Of a stretch of DNA of 64,000 nucleotides, positions 1-11,141 are shown piece after piece. The notes under the pieces are model-generated. The model saw nothing but the letters and a program-made list of their open reading frames with translations. It made no database searches and was not told where the DNA came from. The position numbers and the translations under genes were made by a program. Numbering within the stretch: position 1 is the first letter of the stretch; each line of letters opens with the position of its first letter. The stretch is from Pusillimonas sp. TS35 (GTDB taxonomy: Bacteria; Pseudomonadota; Gammaproteobacteria; Burkholderiales; Burkholderiaceae_B): contig NZ_WWER01000001.1 of assembly GCF_009857885.1 (NCBI RefSeq), positions 806,001 to 870,000 of the forward strand, given 5' to 3'.

Positions 1-57
1 TGAATTTTAACCGGCCCCGTGTGGTAGCCTGTTTATGCAATTTGCGATAATACGGCC

Positions 58-654
58 ATGCAACCCGCCCTTCCGCCTAACTGCGACTGGCACCCTGAGC
101 CATCGCCTTCGTTTACCCAACATCAGAAATACTGGCTGTTTCGCCCCGGCGCCCTGACCGCGGGCCTGCGCAGGCTCGGCGACGTCAGGCTGCGCGTGGC
201 GGCCGAGTACGCCTCGGGGCTTGCGCCGTCCGAAGCCTGGATGCTTGCACGCCGTGTGCACAGCCCGGTTTGGGTGCGCGAAATCATCATGGCCATCGAT
301 GGTGTCGACAGCGTGTTTGCCCGCAGCTTTACGCCGCTGCGCGCCTCGCATGGCTGGTGGCAAGGCATGCGCCGGCTGCGCACACGCCCACTGGCCGACA
401 TGCTGTACCACAACCCCCAGATCATCCGTTCGCCATTTTTGGCTTGCAGGCTGCGGCCGCAGAACCCGCTGTACGGCACTGCCGTGCGCATCCTGGGGCC
501 CCATTGCCCGCCCGCGCAAAAGATACTGGCACGCAGTTCGGTGTTCTGGCGCCAGGGCGAACCGCTGCTGGTGGCCGAAGGCTTTCTGCCGCAATTCTGG
601 GGCATGGCGGCCCGCGCCGCCTTCGACCGCAGCCTGGCCCTGCACGAAATCTAA
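58..654 (+). CDS. ubiC: Chorismate--pyruvate lyase UbiC
   Basis: This enzyme removes pyruvate from chorismate to give 4-hydroxybenzoate, the first committed step of ubiquinone synthesis, in the cytoplasm. The 198-residue protein carries the family pattern: a WVREI block near residue 71, an RPLADMLYHNP block in the middle, and a C-terminal stretch from ARSSVFW to VAEGFLP that resembles the product-binding end of E. coli UbiC (165 residues). The extra length is at the N terminus, as in other betaproteobacteria. The ATG at 58 is the first start in frame; no strong ribosome site precedes it. The next gene, yaeQ, is convergent, so ubiC appears to be transcribed alone here. A long open frame at 221-1000 in another phase is a shadow. 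Confidence 0.9.
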   Translation: MQPALPPNCDWHPEPSPSFTQHQKYWLFRPGALTAGLRRLGDVRLRVAAEYASGLAPSEAWMLARRVHSPVWVREIIMAIDGVDSVFARSFTPLRASHGWWQGMRRLRTRPLADMLYHNPQIIRSPFLACRLRPQNPLYGTAVRILGPHCPPAQKILARSSVFWRQGEPLLVAEGFLPQFWGMAARAAFDRSLALHEI

Positions 655-738
655 CATAAACGCGAACAGGGCCTCGGGCCCGCCATATGCCCGGCACCGC
701 GCCCGCACTGCGCGAGCCTGCCCGAGAATGCTGCTGTG

Positions 739-823
739 GATCAACCCGCTCGCGCGGGGCTCTTGTAAAACGGCGACTGCCTTGCTGCTGTCGCGGGAAG
801 ATCAACCCGCTCGTGCTGGGCTC
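739..823. repeat. Two near-identical 24-base direct repeats between ubiC and yaeQ
   Basis: Positions 739-762 and 800-823 share a 24-base sequence beginning GATCAACCCGCTCG with only two differences. The left copy can fold (CCCGC at 745-749 with GCGGG at 754-758), while the right copy is mismatched and covers the last codons of yaeQ. The left copy may serve as a weak terminator between the convergent genes, but no T-run follows it. Confidence 0.45.
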
Positions 824-1356
824 CAGTCTTGCAGCCGCAGCGTCAAACTGTCGGTGTCCGAAGACACCAGTACGCCGTCTTCATCCACGCTGACGTGCAG
901 CGTCATGGCGCGCTGCGCAAATGCCGCCAGTGCACGGGCGTCTGCCGGATCCACAGCCAAGATCGTGATGGCCGGGACGCGAGCCGCAATGGCTGCTTGA
1001 ACGCCGCGCCACCAGACCTGGCTGGCATGGCCGCCATAGCACAGCACCGCGACCTGGGCCGACTTGCCCGCCGCCTGCAACAGCCGGCGCTCGTCGGGAT
1101 GCCCAAGCTCGATCCAGCATTGGATGCCGCCGGTAAGGTCTTTACGCCATAGTGCGGGCTCGTCCGTGGCGCTCAGGCCGCGCGTGAAGGCTAGCTGCTC
1201 GTCGGCATAGAGGGCAAACGCGAGCAGGCGCAGCATCATGCGCTCGTCGGTTTCGGAAGGATGGCGGGCCAGCGTCAGGGTATGGCTGGCATAATAGCCG
1301 CGCCGCATGTCGGCGATATGCAGATCGGCCTTGAAAATAGTGGCGCGCAGAGCCAT
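802..1356 (-). CDS. yaeQ: YaeQ family protein
   Basis: The 184-residue protein matches E. coli YaeQ almost end to end. It starts MALRATIFKADLHIADM and carries the signature ARHPSETDERMMLRLLAFA near residue 30, then ELGHPDERR and QVWWRG. YaeQ proteins have a compact PD-(D/E)XK-like fold. They were once linked to suppression of RfaH loss, but their molecular job is not settled. The start at 1356 is an ATG matching the family N terminus. It lies upstream of, and on the same strand as, nothing obvious: glnB is 17 bases further right on the same strand, so yaeQ may be read as the last gene of a ybdG-like, glnB, yaeQ transcript. Confidence 0.9.
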   Translation of the reverse strand: MALRATIFKADLHIADMRRGYYASHTLTLARHPSETDERMMLRLLAFALYADEQLAFTRGLSATDEPALWRKDLTGGIQCWIELGHPDERRLLQAAGKSAQVAVLCYGGHASQVWWRGVQAAIAARVPAITILAVDPADARALAAFAQRAMTLHVSVDEDGVLVSSDTDSLTLRLQDWSPARAG

Positions 1357-1373
1357 AGAATAGACGCGCGCGC

Positions 1374-3073
<1,700 letters not shown>

Positions 3074-3105
3074 AATGGGCGTAAATATAACGCACCCGTT
3101 GTCCC

Positions 3106-3134
3106 TTATTAACGCAACCGCTCTCCCTTATAAT
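3106..3134 (+). promoter_or_regulatory. Sigma-70-like promoter for argH
   Basis: A perfect TATAAT (3129-3134) is preceded by TTATTA (3106-3111) with a 17-base spacer. A start of transcription about seven bases downstream would fall at 3140-3142, only two to four bases before the argH ATG at 3144. No ribosome site is visible there, so the promoter predicts a leaderless or nearly leaderless mRNA. Confidence 0.55.
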
Positions 3135-3143
3135 TGCCCCACT

Positions 3144-4565
3144 ATGGCACAAAACACTTCTTCCGACCTGCAGAATCAGTTTGCAAACAAGGCGCAGGCC
3201 TGGTCCGCCCGCTTTTCCGAGCCGGTGTCCGATCTGGTCAAGCGCTACACCGCGTCTGTCGATTTCGACAAGCGGCTGGCCGTTTTCGACATCCAGGGTT
3301 CGCTGGCTCATGCCGACATGCTGGCTGCCGTGGGCGTCATCAGCACCGACGACAAGGCTGCCATCGAACAGGGCATGGCCACCATCCTGGCCGAAATCCA
3401 GGCCGGCGGTTTTGAATGGTCGCTCGATCTGGAAGACGTACACCTGAACATCGAAAAGCGTCTGGTCGAGCTCATCGGCGATGCCGGCAAGCGCCTGCAC
3501 ACCGGCCGATCGCGCAACGACCAGGTGGCTACCGATATCCGCCTGTGGCTGCGCAACGAAATCGACATCGCGCTCGACCTGCTGCGCCAGTTGCGCCTGC
3601 GCTTGGCCGAACTGGCAAGCCATCACGCGGCCACTATCATGCCAGGCTTTACACACCTTCAGGTGGCACAACCCGTCACCTTCGGGCACCATCTGTTGGC
3701 CTACGCTGAAATGTTTGGCCGCGATGCCGAGCGGCTGGCCGATTGCCGCCGCCGCGTCAATCGCCTGCCACTGGGTGCCGCCGCCCTGGCCGGCACCACG
3801 TTCCCCATCGACCGCGAACGCGTGGCCAAGACGCTGGGCTTCGACGCCGTCTGCCGCAACTCTCTTGACGCCGTGTCCGACCGCGACTTCGCCATCGAGT
3901 TCTGCGCAGCCGCGGCGCTCATCATGACGCATATCTCGCGCCTGTCCGAAGAGCTGGTGCTCTGGATGAGCCCGCGCGTGGGGTTCATCGACCTGGCCGA
4001 CCGCTTCTGCACCGGCAGTTCTATCATGCCGCAAAAAAAGAACCCTGATGTGCCCGAACTGGCGCGCGGCAAGACAGGCCGCGTCAACGGCCACCTTATT
4101 GCACTGCTGACACTGATGAAAGGCCAGCCGCTGGCCTACAACAAAGACAACCAGGAAGACAAAGAGGGCTTATTCGACGCCGCTGACACGGTCCGCGACA
4201 CGCTCACCATCTTTGCGGACATGGTGGGCGGCATCAAGGTCAAACCGGAGGCCATGCGCAGCGCCGCGCTGCAAGGCTATGCCACGGCCACAGATCTGGC
4301 CGATTACCTGGTCAAGAAAGGCGTGCCCTTCCGCGATGCCCACGAAACCGTGGCCCACGCCGTGCGCGCCTGCGAAGACAAGGGCTGCGACCTGGCCGAC
4401 CTTTCCTTGCAGGAGCTCCAGCAGTTCCATGCCTCCATCGAGGCCGACGTGCATCAGGTGCTTACGCTTGAAGGGTCGGTGGCGGCCCGCAACCATATCG
4501 GCGGCACGGCGCCTGAACGCGTCAAGGCCGAGGCCGAGCGCCTCATCGCCGAAACGCGCGGCTAG
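3144..4565 (+). CDS. argH: Argininosuccinate lyase ArgH
   Basis: ArgH splits argininosuccinate into arginine and fumarate, the last step of arginine synthesis. The 473-residue protein shows the [13 protein letters not shown] block near residue 118 and the superfamily signature [12 protein letters not shown] near residue 291, which carries the catalytic serine loop. The open frame extends back to 3075, but that would overlap the promoter and the divergent channel gene. The ATG at 3144 gives [20 protein letters not shown], matching the N-terminal region of related ArgH proteins. The gene stands alone and ends before a strong hairpin. Confidence 0.96.
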   Translation: MAQNTSSDLQNQFANKAQAWSARFSEPVSDLVKRYTASVDFDKRLAVFDIQGSLAHADMLAAVGVISTDDKAAIEQGMATILAEIQAGGFEWSLDLEDVHLNIEKRLVELIGDAGKRLHTGRSRNDQVATDIRLWLRNEIDIALDLLRQLRLRLAELASHHAATIMPGFTHLQVAQPVTFGHHLLAYAEMFGRDAERLADCRRRVNRLPLGAAALAGTTFPIDRERVAKTLGFDAVCRNSLDAVSDRDFAIEFCAAAALIMTHISRLSEELVLWMSPRVGFIDLADRFCTGSSIMPQKKNPDVPELARGKTGRVNGHLIALLTLMKGQPLAYNKDNQEDKEGLFDAADTVRDTLTIFADMVGGIKVKPEAMRSAALQGYATATDLADYLVKKGVPFRDAHETVAHAVRACEDKGCDLADLSLQELQQFHASIEADVHQVLTLEGSVAARNHIGGTAPERVKAEAERLIAETRG

Positions 4566-4610
4566 TTTCAACCCGCCACGCTACCGACTGCTAACGCCGA
4601 TATACCAACT

Positions 4611-4650
4611 GCCCCGCAGCGGCTGGACTTCAATCCAGTTACTGCGGGGC
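4611..4650. terminator. Extended hairpin after argH
   Basis: GCCCCGCAG (4611-4619) pairs perfectly with CTGCGGGGC (4642-4650), and inside it CTGGA (4623-4627) pairs with TCCAG (4634-4638) around a six-base loop. The structure sits 45 bases after the argH stop and is followed by AT-rich DNA, not a clear T-run. It could stop transcription from argH, with rlmD arriving from the other side. The rest of 4651-4816 holds no gene; a CCCCT/AGGGG dyad near 4787-4806 may end rlmD. Confidence 0.5.
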
Positions 4651-4816
4651 GAATCATTTATAAACGCGATTTCTTTGCCGCCGGCCCGCGCAAGGCCCGC
4701 AAGGGCCAAGCGTGCAGCCTCTGCGAAGCAGGAACCCACCGAAGCGACGCACAGCAGCCTTGCGCCGCTGTGAGCGCCGTAGGAATCCCCTTTCTTTAGG
4801 GAGGGGAGAATGCCAA

Positions 4817-6130
4817 TCAGGCCTGGAATACAGCAATGGATTCGACGTGCCCGGTATGGGGAAACATATTGATGACGCCGGCGGCGGCCAGGTGATAGCC
4901 GCCCTCTCGCACCAGGATACCTGCGTCACGCGCCAGTGTGCCGGGGCTGCATGACACGTATACGATGCGTTGCGGCCGTTCGTGCGGCGCCAGCGCAACC
5001 AGCGCCCGGGATACCGCTTCGGCGCCGTCGCGCGGCGGGTCGATCAGCATACGGTCAAATACGCCCAGGCCGCGCAGCCATGCCTCGTCCACTTCAAACA
5101 GATTCAGGGTGGCAAATTGCGTCTTGCCCTCAAGGCCATGATGTTTCGCCGCCTCGAGCGCGCGATCGGTCAGCGCTTTGCTGCCCTCCACGCCTATGAC
5201 GTGCGCCGCCCGCGTGGCCAGCGGCAGCGTAAAGTTGCCCAGGCCACAGAACAGGTCGGCGACACGGTCGCCTGGCTGCGGATCCAGCAGGCCGAGTGCG
5301 CGAGACACCAGCGCCTGATTGATCTGGTGATTGACCTGTGTAAAGTCGGTAGGCTTGAAGGGCATGCGCAAGCCAAACTCAGGCAAGGCATAAGCAAGGC
5401 GATCCGCGTCGGCCGCATCCAGCGGGTGGACGGTTTCGGGCCCCTTGGGCTGCAGCCACCAGCATACGCTGTGCTCGGCGGCAAACGCGCGCAGACGGGC
5501 GACATCGCCGGCGGACAAGGGTTCCATGTGGCGCAACAGCAGGACTGTGGTGTCGTCGCCTACCGCCACCTCGATTTGCGGAATGCGATCGGGTTGGTCA
5601 AGCTGGCCAACCAGCGCCCGTAGCGGGACGAGCAGCGCCGACACATGCGGCGGCAGCACCAGGCACCGCGCCATGTCGGCCACATAACTGCCTCGCCGCT
5701 CGCGAAACCCAACCAGCACGCCACCTTTCTTGCGCACCACCCGCACCGACAGGCGGGCGCGGTAGCGATAACCCCAGGCGGGGCCATGCATGGGTGGCAG
5801 CATGCGCTCGGCGCGCACTTTGCCAATATGCGCCAAGGCGTCTTCCAGCACACGCTGTTTCACGGCGACCTGTGCCGAAGGCTCCAGATGCTGCATGGCA
5901 CAGCCCCCGCAGACGCCGAAATACGGACAGGGCGGCTCGACGCGCTGCGACGACGCGCGCACGATGCGCTCAACCCGAGCGGTATCGTATGAAGGCTTGC
6001 GCCGTGTGACGGTGACTTGCACACGCTCGCCGGGCAGCGCCCCTTCGACAAAAACAACCTTGCCCTCGCGACGCGCAATGCCACGCGCTTCGAGATCCAG
6101 GGATTCGATATCCAGTACTTCCAGAGTCAT
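4817..6130 (-). CDS. rlmD: 23S rRNA (uracil-1939-C5)-methyltransferase RlmD
   Basis: RlmD methylates U1939 of 23S rRNA using S-adenosylmethionine. The 437-residue protein has the expected layout. An N-terminal TRAM domain (residues 1-60, [14 protein letters not shown]) comes first, then the iron-sulfur cysteine cluster [10 protein letters not shown] near residue 88. The SAM motif [14 protein letters not shown] and DPPRDGA follow, and the catalytic cysteine lies in [13 protein letters not shown]. The order TRAM, cluster, methyltransferase separates RlmD from RlmC and TrmA. The start at 6130 is an ATG. The gene is the last in a leftward series after the Spy-like gene, separated from it by a strong hairpin. 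Confidence 0.93.
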   Translation of the reverse strand: MTLEVLDIESLDLEARGIARREGKVVFVEGALPGERVQVTVTRRKPSYDTARVERIVRASSQRVEPPCPYFGVCGGCAMQHLEPSAQVAVKQRVLEDALAHIGKVRAERMLPPMHGPAWGYRYRARLSVRVVRKKGGVLVGFRERRGSYVADMARCLVLPPHVSALLVPLRALVGQLDQPDRIPQIEVAVGDDTTVLLLRHMEPLSAGDVARLRAFAAEHSVCWWLQPKGPETVHPLDAADADRLAYALPEFGLRMPFKPTDFTQVNHQINQALVSRALGLLDPQPGDRVADLFCGLGNFTLPLATRAAHVIGVEGSKALTDRALEAAKHHGLEGKTQFATLNLFEVDEAWLRGLGVFDRMLIDPPRDGAEAVSRALVALAPHERPQRIVYVSCSPGTLARDAGILVREGGYHLAAAGVINMFPHTGHVESIAVFQA

Positions 6131-6180
6131 GTGTGGGGTGTCCTGATCAGGCAGGCGGGAATTTTAACTCCGATATGACG

Positions 6181-6216
6181 AGGCTGCCCGCCAGTATACG
6201 TACTGGCGGGCAGCCT
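6181..6216. terminator. Perfect 16-bp hairpin between the Spy-like gene and rlmD
   Basis: AGGCTGCCCGCCAGTA (6181-6196) pairs perfectly with 6201-6216 around a TACG loop. It lies just downstream of the Spy-like stop codon (6241, minus strand) and upstream of rlmD, so it most likely ends the Spy-like transcript. No long T-run follows on either strand. Confidence 0.55.
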
Positions 6217-6240
6217 TCCTCAGCCTGCCGCAAGAAACTA

Positions 6241-6891
6241 TCAGGACGCGCTGGCCCCCGCCTTGGGCGCAGCTTGTGTGGCGCCCTGCTGCCCGGCTTC
6301 GGCGGCGTGCTTCTGGTGCCGCTCGGCGGCCCGTTGAGCAAACTTCTCCGTGCGATCGGCCAATTGCTTGGCGATTTTTTCGTGCTGCGTGGCATCCAGT
6401 GCGTCCCAGACAGCAAGCCACTTTTTATCCTGCTCGGCCCGCTCGGCCTGCGCTTTTTCGTGCATGTCGCGCTGCTGTGCCAGCGCGGACTTGGGATCAA
6501 GTTTTCCCGATTTCAGTTGCTCGGCGCGTGCCTTGTGTACATCGCTCATGGCGTCGCGGTGTGCCGTGCGCGCTGCCTCGCCGGCACTCTTGGCATCCGC
6601 GATCAGCGCCTTCTGCTTGTCGGTGAGATTGAGCGTTTCCACGAACGATGACTTCAGCGGGCCATAGCCCGGCACCCACAAGCCGACATCACGCATTTGG
6701 CGATGATGCTTGCCGTGCATGCCGCGGCCGTCACGCATGCCATAATGGCCGGAGTGCGGCGCCACAACCTGTTGCTCGCTACCCGGCGTGGCCGTGGTTG
6801 CAGGGGCAGCCAGCGTCTGGCCGGCCCCGAGGGCCAGTGCGACTGCAGCGGCGGCGATTTTGGCGGTGAAGGAAAGCGATTTGGCTTGCAT
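6241..6891 (-). CDS. Spy/CpxP-like LTXXQ periplasmic protein
   Basis: The 216-residue protein starts with a clear Sec signal (KSLSFTAKIAAAAVALALG ending at TLAAPA). A His/Gly/Met-rich stretch (SGHYGMRDGRGMHGKHHRQM) follows, then an LNLTDKQKALI motif of the LTXXQ type and long charged helices rich in Lys, Glu and Gln. Spy and CpxP are periplasmic helical proteins that hold unfolded proteins or modulate the Cpx sensor. The frame reaches back to 6972, but the ATG at 6891 has an AAGGAA site eight bases before it and places the signal peptide at the very N terminus. The His/Met-rich segment suggests metal contact, which is only an inference. The Ala/Gln-rich tail is low complexity. Confidence 0.75.
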   Translation of the reverse strand: MQAKSLSFTAKIAAAAVALALGAGQTLAAPATTATPGSEQQVVAPHSGHYGMRDGRGMHGKHHRQMRDVGLWVPGYGPLKSSFVETLNLTDKQKALIADAKSAGEAARTAHRDAMSDVHKARAEQLKSGKLDPKSALAQQRDMHEKAQAERAEQDKKWLAVWDALDATQHEKIAKQLADRTEKFAQRAAERHQKHAAEAGQQGATQAAPKAGASAS

Positions 6892-7014
6892 GTTGAGGTT
6901 CCTTGGTGTGTATTCGGGAGCCCTCAGTATGCCGCCACAGGCGTTTCTCGCTTGTTTCATGCACGCATGCAATTCTTTCAGCCTGTTGCGCGCTTGGGGT
7001 TCGCCCCTGCAAAC

Positions 7015-7806
7015 CTAGGCCGCGCCGGTGTCTTCCCAGGCCGCCAGATACTCGCGCCAGTGCGACGCGTCACTGGCCCGCAGCGTGTCGCGCACCAGCG
7101 CAACCTCGGCCTCGTAGGCTTCACGGTGCAGTTCGCCACGCAGAAAGCAGAAACGACAGTACACCAGCCAGGTATTGACGACATCAGTTTCGCAATATGC
7201 ACGAACTTCGTCTGCCCGCCCTTCCGACCACGCACGCCATACTTGGCTGCCGTCCATGCCGAGCTTGCCGGGAAACCCGCAGAGCTTGGCCAACTCGTCG
7301 AGCGGCGCATTGGCCCGCCCATTGTATTTAGCCAGCACGTCCATCAGGTCGATGTGGCGGTTGTGATAGCGGCTGATGTAGTTGTTGAACTTGAAATCGC
7401 GATCGTCGTCGCCCATGTCCCAGTAGCGCGGCGCCTGCACCCCGTGGATGAGGCTGCGGTAGTGCAGCACCGGCAGGTCGAAGCCCGAGCCGTTCCAGCT
7501 GACCAGACGCGGTGTGTAGCGTTCGATGGTCTTGAAGAAACCGGAAATGAGCACGGATTCGGGATCATCGGCATTGCCCAGCGTTTTGACGCGAAAGCCC
7601 TGGTCGTCGCGAAACACACAGCCCACCACCGCCACCTTCTGCAAGTGCAAGGGCAGGAAGTCTGTGCCATGCGACGCCATGCGGGCGGCCATGGCCGCCT
7701 CGATGACCTGCGCATCTGTCATGGATGCATCCCAGTCGGGATTTAGCCTGCGCAGGCCCTGAGCGTCGGGGATGGTTTCGAGATCGAAGACCAGGACAGG
7801 CGTCAT
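7015..7806 (-). CDS. DnaQ-like 3'-5' exonuclease (PolB exonuclease-related)
   Basis: This 263-residue protein has the three exonuclease motifs of the DEDD superfamily. Motif I is FDLETIP (residues 7-13), motif II is SWNGSGFDLPVL and motif III is YCETDVVNTWLVY, whose Tyr-x3-Asp spacing fits the DEDDy type. The family is annotated as a predicted exonuclease related to the proofreading domain of DNA polymerase B; its cellular substrate is not known. Its ATG overlaps the nlpD stop by four bases (ATGA), so it is translated with nlpD as the last gene of the surE-pcm-nlpD operon, where many proteobacteria have rpoS. Activity is inferred from intact motifs. Confidence 0.85.
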   Translation of the reverse strand: MTPVLVFDLETIPDAQGLRRLNPDWDASMTDAQVIEAAMAARMASHGTDFLPLHLQKVAVVGCVFRDDQGFRVKTLGNADDPESVLISGFFKTIERYTPRLVSWNGSGFDLPVLHYRSLIHGVQAPRYWDMGDDDRDFKFNNYISRYHNRHIDLMDVLAKYNGRANAPLDELAKLCGFPGKLGMDGSQVWRAWSEGRADEVRAYCETDVVNTWLVYCRFCFLRGELHREAYEAEVALVRDTLRASDASHWREYLAAWEDTGAA

Positions 7807-8615
7807 CGTACCGGCAAATAAGCCATGGGGTTGGCGGGCGTACCGCGGCGCCGGATCTCGAAGTGCAGACGGGGCGAGCTTGTATCGGTTTGGCCCAAGG
7901 CAGCGATTTTGTCGCCCTTTTTGACCTGTTGGCCAGTTTTTACCAAGAGCTGGTCGTTATGGGCATAGGCCGTCACGAAACCATCTTTATGACCAAGCAG
8001 GATGAGGTTGCCCAATCCCCTGACCCCATTGCCGGCGTACATGACATTACCATCGGCCGCCGCATAGATGGGATCCCCGATCTTGCCGGCAATGTCTATG
8101 CCCTTGGTATTGCTGTTGAAGCCCTGGATGATGTCGCCCGACGCAGGCCAGCCCCAGCTTACCAAGGCTGCGTCGTCGGCGCGTGCGGTGGTGGTGGGCT
8201 CGGCGGTTTCGACCGGCGTGACGGGGATGGCTTGGGCTGGGCCGGCGCTCGGGGCGGGCGCGGGGCTGGGCGCCGGGGCGGAGCCATTCAGGCGTAGCAC
8301 CTGGCCAACACGCAGCACATTGCTGTTGCCGATGTTGTTCAGACGGGCCAGTTCGCCGACATCCATGTTGTTGGCTTGAGCGATCTTGTACAGCGTGTCG
8401 CCCGGCCGCACGGTATACGTTGCCCCGCCCGTTGAAGGCGCGGCAGAGGACGACCCTGCGGACATATCGGCGATGGGCGCGCGCTTTGACGTGGGCGCGC
8501 AGCCGGCAAGCAGCGCGCTGCCCACAACGGCAACCAGCGCCAGCCTTCGAAAGCCCGACCGCATCGTATTTCTGGATGTCAGCGCCACTTGGGACGCCGC
8601 AGCCACTGCATACAT
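7803..8615 (-). CDS. nlpD: NlpD-like lipoprotein (LysM + degenerate M23)
   Basis: NlpD is an outer-membrane lipoprotein that activates the amidase AmiC at the division site. The 270-residue protein has a signal with lipobox LLAGC near residue 41, a LysM domain (YTVRPGDTLYKIAQANNMD...VGQVLRL) and a C-terminal M23 domain. The zinc ligands are degraded: the HxxxD site reads TKGIDIAG and the HxH site reads RLHF, so catalysis is unlikely, as in E. coli NlpD and EnvC. Two starts are possible. The ATG at 8615 has a strong AGGAG site seven bases upstream and is chosen, while the ATG at 8564 (MRSGFRRL) would give a more usual signal length. The gene lies 13 bases after pcm. Confidence 0.88.
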   Translation of the reverse strand: MYAVAAASQVALTSRNTMRSGFRRLALVAVVGSALLAGCAPTSKRAPIADMSAGSSSAAPSTGGATYTVRPGDTLYKIAQANNMDVGELARLNNIGNSNVLRVGQVLRLNGSAPAPSPAPAPSAGPAQAIPVTPVETAEPTTTARADDAALVSWGWPASGDIIQGFNSNTKGIDIAGKIGDPIYAAADGNVMYAGNGVRGLGNLILLGHKDGFVTAYAHNDQLLVKTGQQVKKGDKIAALGQTDTSSPRLHFEIRRRGTPANPMAYLPVR

Positions 8616-8628
8616 AGAGTTCTCCTGG

Positions 8629-9579
8629 CTAATAGGATTGGAGGCCCGAGCGCAGCGGCACGAAACGCACCGGCTCGAGTTCGGTACGGCGCCAGGATGT
8701 GGCGCCTGTACGCTCGAGCAGGATCAGGCGTTGCGCCGTCGTGCCCTCGGGAGCAATCAATCGGCCCCCAATGGCGAGCTGCTCAAGCAGCGCCTGGGGG
8801 ATTTTAATTCCGGCCGCGGCGACGATAATTGCGTCAAAAGGCGCCACACCGGGTAAACCTGCCATGCCATCGCCGAAGATCAACCGCACGCGCGACACAA
8901 GCTTCAGGGCTCGCATCCTGTCGCGCGCGGGATCATACAAACCGCGTATGCGCTCGATGGCATGCACTTCTTTGATGAACTGCGCCAGCACGGCAGCCTG
9001 ATAGCCGCAGCCAGCGCCTACTTCCAGTACTTTAACCGGAACCCGATTTTCGCACACCGCCGCGATCATGCGCGCCACGACCCATGGCTGGGAAATCGTC
9101 TGGCCGTGGCCAATAGGCAGCGCGGCGTCCTCGTAGGCACGGCTGGCCAGCCCTTCGTCGACGAAAAGGTGGCGCGGCACGGCGCGCATCGCCTCGAGCA
9201 CCCGTTCATCGGCAATACCGCCGCTGCGCAGGCGCTGCACCATATTGGCTCTCAGGCGGTCGGAATTCAGACCGAGGTTGGACAGCTGACGCCCGGTATC
9301 CGCCGGGCGAATCAGCGCCGGCGGCGGCGCGGACGCTTGCGACGCCAGGCGATGAGGCGCCGAGGGCCGCCCTGCCGGTACCCCGCCCTGTGCGTTGGCG
9401 GCCCACGCTGGACGCGGGGGCGGCGCGGCGGCGTCGCCAGCGGCAGCCTTGTCGAGCGGAACGGCCTTGACGATGCGCGTATTGCTGTTGGATGCGGACA
9501 CACCGCCGCCGAGGCTGGAGCGCCCGAAACGGTTATGCGTGCCGGCCCGGAAGGGCGAAGGGGCTAGGGGTTTGCGCAT
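8629..9579 (-). CDS. pcm: Protein-L-isoaspartate O-methyltransferase with long N-terminal tail
   Basis: Pcm repairs isoaspartyl residues in aged proteins using S-adenosylmethionine. The catalytic part begins near residue 105 and shows [19 protein letters not shown] and the SAM motif [16 protein letters not shown]. At 316 residues it is about 100 longer than E. coli Pcm (208). The surplus is an Ala/Pro/Arg-rich, probably disordered N-terminal segment. The ATG at 9579 overlaps the end of surE by 16 bases, which supports coupled translation and the long form. A shorter product starting inside the frame cannot be excluded. Confidence 0.9.
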   Translation of the reverse strand: MRKPLAPSPFRAGTHNRFGRSSLGGGVSASNSNTRIVKAVPLDKAAAGDAAAPPPRPAWAANAQGGVPAGRPSAPHRLASQASAPPPALIRPADTGRQLSNLGLNSDRLRANMVQRLRSGGIADERVLEAMRAVPRHLFVDEGLASRAYEDAALPIGHGQTISQPWVVARMIAAVCENRVPVKVLEVGAGCGYQAAVLAQFIKEVHAIERIRGLYDPARDRMRALKLVSRVRLIFGDGMAGLPGVAPFDAIIVAAAGIKIPQALLEQLAIGGRLIAPEGTTAQRLILLERTGATSWRRTELEPVRFVPLRSGLQSY

Positions 9580-10322
9580 AGCGGCTTTGCCCAGGCCCGG
9601 ACATCATCGAGTTGTTGATAATTCGTGAGATCGAAGCGCAGCGGCGTAATCGACACGGTGTTTTGCTCGATGGCGCCAAAGTCGGTGTCTTCGGCCGCGT
9701 CGGAGACGCTGCCCACAGGGCCGATCCAGTATACGGTGTCGCCATAGGGCGTGCTGGTCTTGACGACTGGCTCGGAGGGATGCCGCTTGCCTAGCCGCGT
9801 GACGCGCATATCGCCCATGGCATCGCCCGGCACCGCGGGAATATTGACGTTGAGCAGGAAATTGCCGGGCAGCGGGGATTCGGTATAGCGTTGCACGACG
9901 CGCCGCGCAACCGCGGCGGCCGCATCGAGGTAGTCCCAGCCCTTGCGTACCAATGAAAACGCAATGGAAGGGATGCCGAACAGATAGCCTTCTGTGGCGG
10001 CGGCGACGGTGCCCGAATAAAGCGTGTCTTCGCCCATGTTGGCGCCGTTGTTAATGCCAGAAACGACGAGATCGGGGCGGAAATCGAGTAGGCCTGTAAG
10101 GGCGATGTGGACGCAGTCGGAAGGCGTGCCGTTGACGTAGTGATAGCCATTACCAGCCTGGCGCACCCACAGCGGCCGATTCAGAGTGAGCGAGTTGGAC
10201 GAACCGCTGCAGTTGGTTTCGGGCGCGACCACCGTCAGTTCGCCGAGCCCGTCGAGCGCGCGCACGAGTGCCTCGATACCGGGAGCGTTGTAGCCATCAT
10301 CGTTGGATACCAGTATGCGCAT
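9564..10322 (-). CDS. surE: 5'/3'-nucleotidase SurE
   Basis: SurE is a metal-dependent nucleoside-monophosphate phosphatase linked to stationary-phase survival. The 252-residue protein opens with [19 protein letters not shown], whose paired aspartates bind the metal. It continues with [16 protein letters not shown] and [18 protein letters not shown], all diagnostic of the family. It is the first gene of the leftward operon surE-pcm-nlpD-exonuclease and is divergent from plsY, so 10323-10428 must hold both promoters. Confidence 0.95.
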   Translation of the reverse strand: MRILVSNDDGYNAPGIEALVRALDGLGELTVVAPETNCSGSSNSLTLNRPLWVRQAGNGYHYVNGTPSDCVHIALTGLLDFRPDLVVSGINNGANMGEDTLYSGTVAAATEGYLFGIPSIAFSLVRKGWDYLDAAAAVARRVVQRYTESPLPGNFLLNVNIPAVPGDAMGDMRVTRLGKRHPSEPVVKTSTPYGDTVYWIGPVGSVSDAAEDTDFGAIEQNTVSITPLRFDLTNYQQLDDVRAWAKPLCANP

Positions 10323-10428
10323 TGCCTTTCACAGCCATCAACCGAACGTAGCGAATTGTACCTGTTGGTTTTGGTATTTTGTGCGGCACGGGTAGAATCG
10401 GGCCGCGGTCACTCTTCGAAAACATACC

Positions 10429-11109
10429 ATGTCCATCGTCATCGCCATCGCTCTTGTGGTTGCCGCCTATCTGGCCGGCTCCGTCCCCTTTGCCGTCGTG
10501 GTCAGCCGCGCCATGGGGTTGGCAGACCCGCGCAGCTTTGGATCGCGCAACCCTGGGGCCACCAATGTGTTGCGTACAGGCAACAAAACCGCTGCGGCGT
10601 TAACCTTGCTCGGTGATGCCGCCAAAGGCTGGTTGGCGGTTTTTGTGGCACAAATCATTGCTGAGCAAACTGACCTGCCGGCCACCGTGGTGGCGTTGTG
10701 CGCAGTGGCAGTGTTTCTGGGGCACCTGTACCCCGTTTTCCTGGGCTTCAAGGGCGGCAAGGGTGTCGCCACGGCCTTGGGGGTGTTACTGGGCATCAGC
10801 CCCTGGCTGGCGCTGGCCACGGCGGGCACCTGGCTGATCATGGCTTACGTCACCCGCTATTCGTCACTCTCGGCCATTATTGCCGCCGTATTCGCGCCGC
10901 TGTACTACCTGTTCGGCGGTGGCGTCGCTTGGCGGTTCGAGCCCGCCTACGCTGTAGCCATCGTGGTGATCAGCGCCCTGCTGATCTACCGCCACAGCGC
11001 CAACATCAGTCGCCTGGTCCAGGGCAAGGAAAGCCGTATTGGTGGCAAAAAAGCAGAACAGGGTGGCAAGGGGCCCCACACCCCGGCACGCCACCGCCCG
11101 CGCAAGTAA
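10429..11109 (+). CDS. plsY: Acyl-phosphate:glycerol-3-phosphate acyltransferase PlsY
   Basis: PlsY is an inner-membrane enzyme that transfers an acyl group from acyl-phosphate to glycerol-3-phosphate, starting phospholipid synthesis. The 226-residue protein has about five hydrophobic segments and the two conserved loops: [12 protein letters not shown] near residue 40 and [13 protein letters not shown] near residue 105. The C-terminal 30 residues are Lys/Gly-rich and sit beyond the usual end of the family. The gene is monocistronic between surE (divergent) and tsaD (convergent). Confidence 0.95.
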   Translation: MSIVIAIALVVAAYLAGSVPFAVVVSRAMGLADPRSFGSRNPGATNVLRTGNKTAAALTLLGDAAKGWLAVFVAQIIAEQTDLPATVVALCAVAVFLGHLYPVFLGFKGGKGVATALGVLLGISPWLALATAGTWLIMAYVTRYSSLSAIIAAVFAPLYYLFGGGVAWRFEPAYAVAIVVISALLIYRHSANISRLVQGKESRIGGKKAEQGGKGPHTPARHRPRK

Positions 11110-11141
11110 GGCAAGCGGGCCCGCCTTGCGGCCGAAACACA

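Noticed and set aside
6697-7746. Rightward 349-codon open frame
   Set aside because: It runs antisense to the Spy-like and exonuclease genes, both well supported.
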